Source of the DNA: GCA-2728135 sp002728135 | GTDB lineage: Bacteria > Pseudomonadota > Alphaproteobacteria > UBA828 | Length of the DNA stretch: 64,000 nucleotides | Assembly: GCA_963997635.1 (NCBI GenBank) | Contig: CAXEND010000012.1 | Location: forward strand, 12,019 to 76,018 | Direction of reading: 5' to 3' | Shown here: in pieces, positions 44,536 through 53,759 of the stretch | How the letters are laid out: every line of letters begins with the position of its first letter | Numbering within the stretch: the stretch's first letter is position 1 | Made by a program: the position numbers and the translations under genes | The notes under the pieces: model-generated | The model's input: the letters and a program-made list of their open reading frames with translations, nothing else | What the model was told of the DNA's origin: nothing | Databases searched by the model: none

Positions 44536-47500
44536 TTGACGCTCACATCTATCACATTAGACGATAAATACACAGTAAATCAGGGACACGTCTACATGAC
44601 TGGGACACAAGCCCTAGTTCGTCTGCCTATGATGCAATATCAAAGAGATCTAAAGGTAGGCCTAAATACTGGTTGCTATATCTCTGGATATAGAGGCTCA
44701 CCACTTGGAGGTTATGATAAGGCACTTTGGCAAGCCAAAAACTTTTTAGATAAACACAACATATATTTCAACCCAGGTGTCAATGAAGATTTAGCAGCAA
44801 CAGCTGTATGGGGGACTCAGCAAATAGGGTTGGCAGGAGATACTAATTTTGATGGTGTTTTCTCCATATGGTATGGAAAAGGCCCAGGTGTAGATCGTTC
44901 AATGGATGTACTCAAACATGCAAATACAGCTGGGTCCGCAAAATACGGGGGAGTTCTAGCTCTTGCTGGCGATGATCACATCTGTGCTTCTTCAACTCTT
45001 CCTCACCAAAGTGAATATGATTTTGCTGCAGCACATATCCCTGTTTTAAACCCAGCTGGAGTTCAAGAGTTCATAGACTATGGCCTATTTGGCTGGGCTC
45101 TATCACGATACTCTGGTCTGTGGTGTAGCATGGTTTGTATTGCTGAAACATTAGACAGCTCAGCTATAGTATCTATAAATCCACATCGCTTACAATTTGT
45201 TGAACCAATTGATTATAAAATGCCTGTAAACGGTCTCAATATACGATGGCCTGATCCCCCAATGGATCAGGAATCAAGACTTCATGAATTAAAACATGAT
45301 GCAGCTCTAGCCTTTACCCGAGCAAATAACATTGATCAAGAAATTATGGGTTCAGGTACAAATAAAAAAATAGGTATTGTAACAACAGGAAAAGCATACC
45401 TTGATGTTCGTCAAGCACTTGATGAAATTGGAATTAACGATCTAGAAGCTTCAAAAATTGGATTAGGATTGTACAAAGTAGGTATGGTCTGGCCCCTAGA
45501 ACCGAGTCGACTAAAAGAATTTTCTCAAGGGTTGGATGAAGTTCTTGTTGTAGAAGAAAAACGCGGGCTTCTAGAAGATCAAATAAAAAATATTTTGTAT
45601 GACCTTAAAGATGAAGATCGCCCGGTGGTCACCGGAAAAAAAGATTTAACAGGTAATTGGCAACTCAAATCTGCTGGTGAAATTGACCCATCTATGATTA
45701 TTAAAGCCATCTCTAAGCGTTTTGGAGAAATAGAAGGTTTTAAAAAAGCTAACGAACTAGTTAAAAAAATTAAGAGTAATGAAGCAAAAATTTCTCTTAT
45801 TAGCTCCAATATAGCTGAGAGATCACCATATTTTTGTTCGGGATGCCCTCATAATACATCAACTAAAGTCCCAGAAGGTAGCCGTGCTATAGCAGGCATT
45901 GGATGTCATTATATGGCTCAATGGATGGACAGAGCAACAGAAAGTGCACATCATATGGGAGGTGAAGGAGCAGGCTGGATAGGCCAGGCACCATTTGTAA
46001 ATACTAAACATGTTTTTCAGAACATAGGAGACGGCACCTACTACCATTCTGGTATACTAGCTATTCGAGCAGCAGTAGCAGCAAAAGTTAACATCACATA
46101 CAAAATACTCTATAACGACGCTGTCGCAATGACCGGTGGCCAACCAATGGATGGTCCACTATCAACAGAAAAAATAACTCAGCAGGTTGCAGCCGAGGGC
46201 GTTAATAAAATTGCTGTAGTTTCAGATGAACCCCATAAATATCCGATTAATAATAGATTTGCACCAGGAGTAACAATCCACCACCGTGACGAATTAGACT
46301 GCGTACAAAGAGAGTTCAGAAAAATAGAGGGCGTTTCAGCTATAATTTATGATCAAGTCTGTGCAACAGAGAAAAGAAGGCGTCGAAAACGCGGCACCCT
46401 CCCTAAAGCTAACTGGCAAGTTGTAATAAACCCACACATATGTGAAGGCTGCGGAGACTGTGGAATAGCTTCAAATTGTCTGTCTCTTCACCCACTTGAA
46501 ACTGAACTTGGACGGAAAAGAGTTATAGATCAGTCTTCATGTAATATGGATTACAGTTGCATAAAGGGTTTTTGCCCTAGCTTTGTATTAATTAAAGGTG
46601 GAAAAATAAAAAATAAAATTAATACAAATTCAGAAGAAAAACCAAAGCTCCTACCTGAACCTGACAAACCTGATTGTGATAAACCTTACTCTATATATGT
46701 TACTGGAATCGGGGGAATGGGGATTGTAACTCTATCTGCAATAATTGGTATTTCTGCAAAAATTGATGGAAAATCAGCAACAGTACTTGATAAAGCCGGG
46801 TTAGCTCAAAAATATGGAGCTGTTACAAGTCATATAAAAATAGCAAATGACTCGAATGTTCTTCATGCTGTAAGAATTGCAAATAATGCTGCTAATCTAG
46901 TGCTTGGTGCTGATTTGATTGTTTCTGCAAGCCCTGAATCCATAGCTAAAATTGAAGCTGACACCACGAAAGCAATCATAAACTCTTCTCAGACTGTAAC
47001 AGGTGATTTTACTCGTAATCCCGATATTAATTACTCCCAAAAATCAATAGAGAATAGTATTAAATCATCCTTATTATCCTCAAATGTAGAGTTTATCAAT
47101 GCAACGGAAATAGTATCTTCCATTATCGGAGATGCGATTTATACAAATTTATTCCTTTTAGGTTTTGCTTATCAGCGTGGACTTATCCCCTTAGAAGCAA
47201 GGTCAATTGAAAAAGCTATTGAGCTGAACGAAGTTACTGTTGAAAAAAACTTACTAGCATTTAGAAGTGGGAGAACTCATGCCCATAAAATGTCCACATC
47301 AATACCTTCAAACTCTCAAAGTAATTACTCTCAGGAGTTTTCAAAAAATATAGATGCAGCAGTTGACTTTCGATATCAGGACCTTATCTCCTATCAAAAT
47401 AAATCATATGCTGAAAAATATAAAAACCTTTTACATGCGGTAAAGATATGCGAAGGACGAGTTTTTAAGGAATCTAGCGAACTCCATAGAGAAGTCGCTA

Positions 47501-48006
47501 TTAGTTACTATAAACTATTAGCCTACAAAGATGAGTATGAAGTAGCACGCCTGTTTACAGATGGTAGATTCAAATCAGAAATAAAAAACCAATTTGAAGG
47601 CAATTTTTCATGGCATTTTCACCTAGCCCCACCTTTGCTGGCAAAGCGTGACCCTGCTACAGGTCAACTACAGAAAAACCTATATGGACCTAAAATGTTT
47701 CATATCTTTAATATAATAAAACATTTAAAATTTTTACGACACACGCCATTTGATTTATTCGGATGGTCACAAGAACGAAAAAAAGAACGTCAACTCATTC
47801 TAGAGTTCGAAAGAGATATTAATTTTATACTTACAAAGTTATCACCAGACAACTATAGAACAGCAATCGAAATTGCTAAGTTACCGCAGAAAATTCGTGG
47901 ATTTGGCCATGTAAAAGAAAAAACCATTTCAGTTTTTGAACAAGAAAAAACCATATTGTTTAGAAGTTTTAACCACTCAAATCTTAAACACAGAGCCGCA
48001 GAATAA
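44536..48006 (+). CDS. Indolepyruvate ferredoxin oxidoreductase, fused alpha-gamma subunits
   Basis: The protein of about 1,157 residues joins pyrimidine and TPP domains (N-terminal GYRGSPLGGYDKAL; TPP region ending GDGTYYHSG and YNDAVAMTGGQP), a cysteine-rich ferredoxin segment (CEGCGDCGIASNC) and the gamma domain (GIGGMGIVTLSAIIG). It oxidatively decarboxylates aryl- or branched-chain pyruvates to acyl-CoA and reduces an external acceptor. TTG 44536 is chosen because GGAGG lies 8 nt upstream; the TTG 15 nt earlier begins at that site. Single-chain forms of this size occur in proteobacteria. Confidence 0.93.
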   Translation: MTLTSITLDDKYTVNQGHVYMTGTQALVRLPMMQYQRDLKVGLNTGCYISGYRGSPLGGYDKALWQAKNFLDKHNIYFNPGVNEDLAATAVWGTQQIGLAGDTNFDGVFSIWYGKGPGVDRSMDVLKHANTAGSAKYGGVLALAGDDHICASSTLPHQSEYDFAAAHIPVLNPAGVQEFIDYGLFGWALSRYSGLWCSMVCIAETLDSSAIVSINPHRLQFVEPIDYKMPVNGLNIRWPDPPMDQESRLHELKHDAALAFTRANNIDQEIMGSGTNKKIGIVTTGKAYLDVRQALDEIGINDLEASKIGLGLYKVGMVWPLEPSRLKEFSQGLDEVLVVEEKRGLLEDQIKNILYDLKDEDRPVVTGKKDLTGNWQLKSAGEIDPSMIIKAISKRFGEIEGFKKANELVKKIKSNEAKISLISSNIAERSPYFCSGCPHNTSTKVPEGSRAIAGIGCHYMAQWMDRATESAHHMGGEGAGWIGQAPFVNTKHVFQNIGDGTYYHSGILAIRAAVAAKVNITYKILYNDAVAMTGGQPMDGPLSTEKITQQVAAEGVNKIAVVSDEPHKYPINNRFAPGVTIHHRDELDCVQREFRKIEGVSAIIYDQVCATEKRRRRKRGTLPKANWQVVINPHICEGCGDCGIASNCLSLHPLETELGRKRVIDQSSCNMDYSCIKGFCPSFVLIKGGKIKNKINTNSEEKPKLLPEPDKPDCDKPYSIYVTGIGGMGIVTLSAIIGISAKIDGKSATVLDKAGLAQKYGAVTSHIKIANDSNVLHAVRIANNAANLVLGADLIVSASPESIAKIEADTTKAIINSSQTVTGDFTRNPDINYSQKSIENSIKSSLLSSNVEFINATEIVSSIIGDAIYTNLFLLGFAYQRGLIPLEARSIEKAIELNEVTVEKNLLAFRSGRTHAHKMSTSIPSNSQSNYSQEFSKNIDAAVDFRYQDLISYQNKSYAEKYKNLLHAVKICEGRVFKESSELHREVAISYYKLLAYKDEYEVARLFTDGRFKSEIKNQFEGNFSWHFHLAPPLLAKRDPATGQLQKNLYGPKMFHIFNIIKHLKFLRHTPFDLFGWSQERKKERQLILEFERDINFILTKLSPDNYRTAIEIAKLPQKIRGFGHVKEKTISVFEQEKTILFRSFNHSNLKHRAAE

Positions 48007-48096
48007 TTTTCCTTTACTGCATATCCAATTATCAAAAGATAATAATAGATTGCGATCTTTATTCTAACCTAATAGGCCAAAAAACCTCTGTTATAA

Positions 48097-48393
48097 TTAA
48101 TTATCTTTTTGCCCCTCGACGAAAGCCTTCTGCTGTTCAGGGCTAGCATCTACCTGAAATTTCTGTTTCCATTCGGAATATGGCATACCATAAACTTTTT
48201 CTCGTGCTTCTTCATAATCTAATACCAAACCTTTTTCTTGAGCAGCTGCTGCATACCATTTAGACAAACAATTTCTACAGAAACCGGCAAGATTCATAAG
48301 GTCAATGTTCTGAACATCCTTACGTTCCCTTAAGTGAACTATTAAAGTTCTAAATGCTGCTGCTTCAAGTTCAGTTTGTAATTTTTTGTCCAT
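48097..48393 (-). CDS. DUF1244 family protein
   Basis: A 98-residue protein matching DUF1244: AAAFRTLIVHLRERKDVQNI, then DLMNLAGFCRNCLSKWYAAA with two Cys, and YGMPYSEWKQKFQ. Function is unknown, although the family is widely conserved in proteobacteria. ATG 48393 is preferred to the one 12 nt upstream because GGAGG lies 6 nt before it. It stands alone, converging with the ferredoxin oxidoreductase gene and divergent from the glycerate kinase gene. Confidence 0.88.
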   Translation of the reverse strand: MDKKLQTELEAAAFRTLIVHLRERKDVQNIDLMNLAGFCRNCLSKWYAAAAQEKGLVLDYEEAREKVYGMPYSEWKQKFQVDASPEQQKAFVEGQKDN

Positions 48394-48479
48394 CTTTTCC
48401 TCCATTTTACATCTAGAGTAATATTATACCTGTGTAATAATAATTTTTAGAACAAAATATATATTCAAGGTAATAATTT

Positions 48480-49730
48480 ATGAAAATTCAACCTAGGGCA
48501 TTTCTAAAACAGCTGTTTTTGTATGCTGTTAATAATGCACATCCCTCCCAATGCATGAAAAGTGACCTGCCCGAGCCACCAATTGGTAAAACTATTGTAG
48601 TTGGTGCTGGAAAGGCCTCCGCATCAATGGCTCAAACAATAGAAAAATATTGGAACGGCACCCTCGAAGGTTTGGTAATCACACGCTATGGACACATGCT
48701 TCCCACGAATAAAATAAAAGTTGTTGAAGCATCCCACCCTGTCCCCGATGAAATAGGACTCTGTGCTACAAAACAAATTTTAAAAATGGTTGAACCACTA
48801 GACAATAATGATTTGGTAATTTGCCTAATTTCTGGGGGTGGATCATCACTCCTTACACTTCCGTCTCCTGGAATATCACTCCTTGACAAACAATCTATAA
48901 CGCAAAAACTTCTAATGAGTGGAGCAACAATTTCTGAGATTAATTGCGTCCGTAAACACCTTTCAATAATAAAAGGAGGATATCTCGGAATAAAATCATA
49001 CCCAGCAAAGTTAATTACTTTAGCCATCTCAGATGTCCCGGGTGATGATCCTTCTGTTATTGCATCAGGGCCGACAGTAGGAGATCCTACTACCCTTCTA
49101 GATGCGGAGAGGATTTTAGATAACTATAAAATTAATCCACCGGCACATATAGTCGAGCACTTAAAATTAAGCAAGAACGAGACTCCAAAGCCCGAGGATG
49201 AACGATTAAGAAATTCAATATATAAAATTATCGCCACTCCATCACTATCATTGAAAGCAGCCTCAGAACTTGTCAAAGCTAACGGCCTGCGATCAATTAA
49301 TCTAGGTGATAACCTTGAAGGTGATGCAAGAACTATGGCTATAAAACATGCAAAAATTGCAAAAAAGTCAGCATATGGAACTGTTTTACTTTCCGGCGGC
49401 GAGACAACAGTAACTGTCAAGGGTAACGGTCAAGGAGGCAGAAATTCTGAATATGGTTTAGCGTTGGCGAAAGAACTTGCTGGAGCTCCTGGCATCTTTG
49501 CTATTGTTTGCGATACAGACGGTATAGACGGAACAGAAGACAATGCTGGTGTGATTATTACTCCAGACAGCCTTTCTCGAGCAAAAAACCAGGGCTTATC
49601 AATAGAATTAGCCCAAGAGAAGAATGATTCTTATAATTTTTTCCGTTGTATAGATGATCTTGTAGTGACTGGACCTACTTTCACAAATGTTAATGACTTT
49701 AGGGCTATATTGATTTTACCTGAAACATAG
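48480..49730 (+). CDS. gckA: Glycerate 2-kinase (DUF4147/MOFRL family)
   Basis: The 416-residue protein has the DUF4147 N-terminal domain (VVGAGKASASMAQTIE; VISGGGSSLL-type, here LISGGGSSLLTLP) and the C-terminal MOFRL domain (LSGGETTVTVKGNGQGGRNS; CDTDGIDGTEDNAG). It phosphorylates D-glycerate to 2-phosphoglycerate; relatives are often mislabelled hydroxypyruvate reductase (TtuD). It is 6 nt from pyk, so its product feeds 2-phosphoglycerate to pyruvate by way of enolase. Confidence 0.9.
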   Translation: MKIQPRAFLKQLFLYAVNNAHPSQCMKSDLPEPPIGKTIVVGAGKASASMAQTIEKYWNGTLEGLVITRYGHMLPTNKIKVVEASHPVPDEIGLCATKQILKMVEPLDNNDLVICLISGGGSSLLTLPSPGISLLDKQSITQKLLMSGATISEINCVRKHLSIIKGGYLGIKSYPAKLITLAISDVPGDDPSVIASGPTVGDPTTLLDAERILDNYKINPPAHIVEHLKLSKNETPKPEDERLRNSIYKIIATPSLSLKAASELVKANGLRSINLGDNLEGDARTMAIKHAKIAKKSAYGTVLLSGGETTVTVKGNGQGGRNSEYGLALAKELAGAPGIFAIVCDTDGIDGTEDNAGVIITPDSLSRAKNQGLSIELAQEKNDSYNFFRCIDDLVVTGPTFTNVNDFRAILILPET

Positions 49731-49736
49731 AAAACT

Positions 49737-51167
49737 ATGATACAATTGGTTATGCGTAGACACAGACGAGCTAGAATTGTTGCAACTTTAGGTCCATCTA
49801 CTTCAAACATGAATAGTATAAAATCTCTATTTATGGCTGGAGCAGATATCTTTCGTCTCAACTTTAGTCACGGTAGTCAGGCTGAACATCACGCAAGATG
49901 TAAGATTATCAGAAATCTAGAAAAAGAGACAGGCCGACCAATTGGCATTTTAATGGATCTACAGGGACCGAAACTAAGAATTGGAGAAATCAAGGAAAAA
50001 CAAATAAAGCTTACCCCTGGTCAAAATTTCAGACTAGACCTTGAAAATTTTTCAGGTGACTCTTCAAGAGTGCAGTTACCACACCCAAGAATTTTTGAAT
50101 CACTTAGTAAAGGAACAGAGATACTGCTTGATGATGGGCGCCTTCGGCTAAGGGTAAGTAGTCATAGCAAAGACTCTGTAGAAACTGAAGTAGTTGTCGG
50201 TGGCCTGCTATCAAGTCATAAAGGCGTAAATTTCCCAGATGTAGAGCTTGACGTTAGTTCTATTACAAAAAAAGATCAAAAAGATCTAAAATTTGGCCTC
50301 CAGATGGGAGTAGATTGGGTTGCTTTATCATTTGTGCAAAAACCTGCAGATATAATTGAAGCAAGTAATATGATTGATGGCCGAGCTAAAATAATGGCCA
50401 AACTCGAAAAACCTGCAGCACTTAATTCTCTTGAAAAAATTGTTTCATTAGCTGACGGCATTATGGTTGCACGAGGAGATTTAGGAGTAGAGCTAGCACC
50501 TGAAGATGTGCCCTCACTGCAAAAACTAATAATTAGAAAAGCACGAAGAGCAGGGAAACCAGTAGTAGTAGCAACTCAAATGTTAGAATCGATGATAAGT
50601 AATCCGTCCCCCACTCGTGCAGAGGTATCAGATGTAGCAAATGGTGTTTATGATGGTGCAGACGCACTTATGCTTTCTGCTGAATCTGCAATAGGTAACT
50701 ATCCAATAGAATCAGTCAGAATGATGAGCCGTATTATAGAACGAGTAGAATCTGATCCAACTTATATTGACTTGATCACAAATAGAGAGAGTGAACCAGA
50801 GTCTACGAGTTCTGATGCTATTACTGCTGCTGCGAAACAGGTTGCAGATACAATTGGTGCAGCAGCCATTGCAACTTATACAACCTCTGGTTCAACAGCA
50901 ATCAGAGCTTCACGAGAAAGGCCAAACGTACCTATTTTAGTACTTACCCCAAACTTAGGAACAGCAAGAGCTTTGGCATTAGTCTGGGGGCTACATTGTA
51001 TTCATACAGAAGATGCTAAAAGTTTTAAAGAAATGGTTGAAAAAGCATCCAATAAAGCAATTTCTGAAGATTATGCAGGATCTAACGACAAGCTAGTGAT
51101 TACAGCTGGGGTGCCCTTCGGCACACCAGGCTCCACAAATGTCTTGAGAATAGAAATTATAAAATAA
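49737..51167 (+). CDS. pyk: Pyruvate kinase
   Basis: The 476-residue enzyme converts phosphoenolpyruvate and ADP to pyruvate and ATP. Motifs: ARIVATLGPSTSN, FRLNFSHGS, MAKLEKPAAL (catalytic Lys-Leu-Glu-Lys), MVARGDLGVE and TQMLESMI. The C-terminal regulatory domain is about 350-476. ATG 49752 may be the true start because the first five residues are not conserved. It is adjacent to the glycerate kinase gene, an arrangement seen in several alphaproteobacteria. Confidence 0.97.
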   Translation: MIQLVMRRHRRARIVATLGPSTSNMNSIKSLFMAGADIFRLNFSHGSQAEHHARCKIIRNLEKETGRPIGILMDLQGPKLRIGEIKEKQIKLTPGQNFRLDLENFSGDSSRVQLPHPRIFESLSKGTEILLDDGRLRLRVSSHSKDSVETEVVVGGLLSSHKGVNFPDVELDVSSITKKDQKDLKFGLQMGVDWVALSFVQKPADIIEASNMIDGRAKIMAKLEKPAALNSLEKIVSLADGIMVARGDLGVELAPEDVPSLQKLIIRKARRAGKPVVVATQMLESMISNPSPTRAEVSDVANGVYDGADALMLSAESAIGNYPIESVRMMSRIIERVESDPTYIDLITNRESEPESTSSDAITAAAKQVADTIGAAAIATYTTSGSTAIRASRERPNVPILVLTPNLGTARALALVWGLHCIHTEDAKSFKEMVEKASNKAISEDYAGSNDKLVITAGVPFGTPGSTNVLRIEIIK

Positions 51168-51210
51168 TTTTATATATATATCAGTTTATCAATACTAAAA
51201 TACTAAATAT

Positions 51211-52521
51211 TTAAGCTCCAGCAATTCCCTTATCAAGCATCTCTGGCTTAGGACCACCACTTGCCCAGTCTAACAGTTCAACGGTATGCAATACAGGCAC
51301 TTCAATAGATTGACCTATCTGTACAATACACCCTAGATTACCTGTGGCCACAACATCAGGCTTGGTTGATAAAATGTTTTTAGCTTTACGAGCCTGAAGC
51401 TCTGTAGCAATTGAAGGTTGTAAAAAATTATAAGTTCCTGCAGATCCACAGCATATATGTGAATCAGGAAAATTTAGTATAGAATAACCTGCATATTTAA
51501 GTAGTAATTTTGGTGCCTCGACAATATTTTGTCCATGTTGTAATGAACATGCGGGGTGATATGCAACACGGATATTCTTTGAATCTTTTATAAGATTCTT
51601 GATGTTACTTTTGTATAGAAATTCTGATATATCCATGACTAAATCAGAAAAACGTGTGCTTAAGTTTTCTATATTGCTTTCAGAGGCTAGAATATGTCCA
51701 TAATCTTTCAGCACAGTTCCACACCCTGATGTAGTAGTAAGAAAAGCATCAAATTTACCGTTTTGTGACTCTTCTATTGATAATGCATGTAAATTTTCAC
51801 GGGCGAGATCAATAGTATCTTGTCTTCTTCCCATATGTTGAGGTATTGCTCCACAGCATCCAAATCCAGCAATTATTGTAACTTCAAAGCCCAGTCTGGT
51901 TAGAAGCCTTACTGCAGATTTATTTATTCGTGGTGCAATAACCTGCTGAACACAACCAGCCAATAAAGCCACTCTACCTATAGGGTCACTTGTTGGCGAA
52001 AATTTTTGGGGTCTGGAATATCCAGAATTATTAAAAGAATTAACTTTAATTAAACGGCTTATTGCACCTAAACGACCAGGTAAAATACTGGTTAAATAGG
52101 AGGGAAAAATAGCAGAAAACAATAACCATCGAAATATTTGGGGGTTTACAAGAATAAAAGATATTAGCTTACGTAGAAATTTATCATGCCATGCCCTAAC
52201 TGAACTCTCTTCTATTCTATATCTCGCCTGATCGACTAAATGCATATAGTCAACGCCTGAGGGACATGTGGTCATACAAGATAGACATGACAAACAACGG
52301 TCTATGTGCCTCACAGCTGTAGCATCTGGTGTATTATCTTTTTCTAATACATCTTTTATTATATATATACGTCCACGTGGGCTATCTCTTTCATCACCTT
52401 TTATTTGGTATGTAGGACAAGTAGCTAGGCAAAAACCACAATGCACACATGACCGCAAGATCTTCTCTGCGTGTTCAATATCTGGGTTAGTTAATTGGGA
52501 TAAATTAAAGTTTGTCTGCAT
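51211..52521 (-). CDS. glcF: Glycolate oxidase iron-sulfur subunit
   Basis: The 436-residue protein has two ferredoxin-type clusters near the N-terminus (CVHCGFCLATCP and CLSCLSCMTTCPSG), and two CCG domains downstream (GFGCCGAIPQ; ICCGSAGTYN). It passes electrons from the flavin subunits GlcD/GlcE towards quinone. The gene is last in the glcDEF order, 8 nt after glcE. A hydrophobic segment at about 120-150 may aid membrane association. Confidence 0.95.
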   Translation of the reverse strand: MQTNFNLSQLTNPDIEHAEKILRSCVHCGFCLATCPTYQIKGDERDSPRGRIYIIKDVLEKDNTPDATAVRHIDRCLSCLSCMTTCPSGVDYMHLVDQARYRIEESSVRAWHDKFLRKLISFILVNPQIFRWLLFSAIFPSYLTSILPGRLGAISRLIKVNSFNNSGYSRPQKFSPTSDPIGRVALLAGCVQQVIAPRINKSAVRLLTRLGFEVTIIAGFGCCGAIPQHMGRRQDTIDLARENLHALSIEESQNGKFDAFLTTTSGCGTVLKDYGHILASESNIENLSTRFSDLVMDISEFLYKSNIKNLIKDSKNIRVAYHPACSLQHGQNIVEAPKLLLKYAGYSILNFPDSHICCGSAGTYNFLQPSIATELQARKAKNILSTKPDVVATGNLGCIVQIGQSIEVPVLHTVELLDWASGGPKPEMLDKGIAGA

Positions 52522-52529
52522 AGTTCAGT

Positions 52530-53759
52530 TTATAACTCCATATACATTCTTCCATAGTTAAGTATTCCCTTTGGATCAAATCCTTTTTTAATACGATCAG
52601 TGAGGCCATGTTCGATTAAGTTTAAAGGGGGGAAAACATCTATAGAACTCCTTATTGAGTTATCAGCAGCAATACAAGTAGCATGTCCAGCAGCCTGAGC
52701 GGCAATATTATGAATTTTTCTAGCAATATATTCTTCATCTGAATATTGGTTGACCCTAACCCATAACAAAGCTCCGCCCCAATCCATAAAAACTGAACTA
52801 TCAAATCCATCAATTATTTGTTTATAAACTTTCCCACCGCAAATAGGCGGGACTGAAAGTCTCCAAACCATTTGCTTTTCTTGAAATACTAAAAATTTAA
52901 TATCCCTAATTTCTCTCCAAAATTTTCGAGAATTTAATGAATGTAATTCTTCAACTTCACCTATCGTTTCAAAACGACTTTGCAAGTCTTTCATTCGAGA
53001 TACAACTGATTGTTTAATACCTTCAAAACGAATAGCGGTAATTGTAGATCCCGATGATGAAATGTAATCAATATCAGATAGGGTTGAAAGTTTATCAGGT
53101 AGCCAAGCTGCACCAGATATCTCATTAGGACTGTTAAGTGCTAGCGTAAAACACTCAATTGCTTCTTCTTCATTCAAATTATAAATAACCAATGTTCTTG
53201 TTGTTTCAGGAGACGGCAGAACTTTAATATTGACTGTATGAAGAACTCCAAGAGTCCCCCAAGAACCGCATAAAAGTTTACAAAGGTCGTATCCAGTAAC
53301 ATTTTTCACTACTTGTCCTCCAGCTTTAAAACCCTCACCCCTTCCGCTTACACCTTCAAAACCCAGAAAATGATCTCTGACCGCACCGGCTTTAATTCTT
53401 CTGGGGCCAGATAAATTGGCACTTAAGGAACCAACTATTGTAGATTTATTTTCTTTAACATTTAGCAAATTTGAGAGATTGATTGGCTCGAAAGCTAACA
53501 TTTGGTTATTACTTTCCAGTTCTTTTTCAATATCAACAATTGGTGTTGCTGCTCCAGCTTTAAAAAAGAGTTCACTAGGATCATAGTCTATTATTCCATT
53601 GAACGCAGTCATATCTAGAGTTGCTTTGCTATGAATTGGTCTTCCTAAATCACGCTTAGACCCCCCGCTAATTACCTCTAATATTGACTGACTAGAAGCT
53701 GCCCAACTGATTGCTTCCTTTAGATCTTCTTTATTCTGAGGTTTAATTATATCAACCAT
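52530..53759 (-). CDS. glcE: Glycolate oxidase subunit GlcE
   Basis: A 409-residue FAD-binding subunit with the PCMH-type domain (ISGGSKRDLG near 40-50; GSLSANLSGPRRIKAGAVRD; GGQVVKNVTGYDLCKLLCGS). It resembles GlcD but is shorter, the normal situation for GlcE. It overlaps the glcD stop by 1 nt (coupled translation) and precedes glcF. Together the complex oxidises glycolate to glyoxylate. Confidence 0.94.
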   Translation of the reverse strand: MVDIIKPQNKEDLKEAISWAASSQSILEVISGGSKRDLGRPIHSKATLDMTAFNGIIDYDPSELFFKAGAATPIVDIEKELESNNQMLAFEPINLSNLLNVKENKSTIVGSLSANLSGPRRIKAGAVRDHFLGFEGVSGRGEGFKAGGQVVKNVTGYDLCKLLCGSWGTLGVLHTVNIKVLPSPETTRTLVIYNLNEEEAIECFTLALNSPNEISGAAWLPDKLSTLSDIDYISSSGSTITAIRFEGIKQSVVSRMKDLQSRFETIGEVEELHSLNSRKFWREIRDIKFLVFQEKQMVWRLSVPPICGGKVYKQIIDGFDSSVFMDWGGALLWVRVNQYSDEEYIARKIHNIAAQAAGHATCIAADNSIRSSIDVFPPLNLIEHGLTDRIKKGFDPKGILNYGRMYMEL

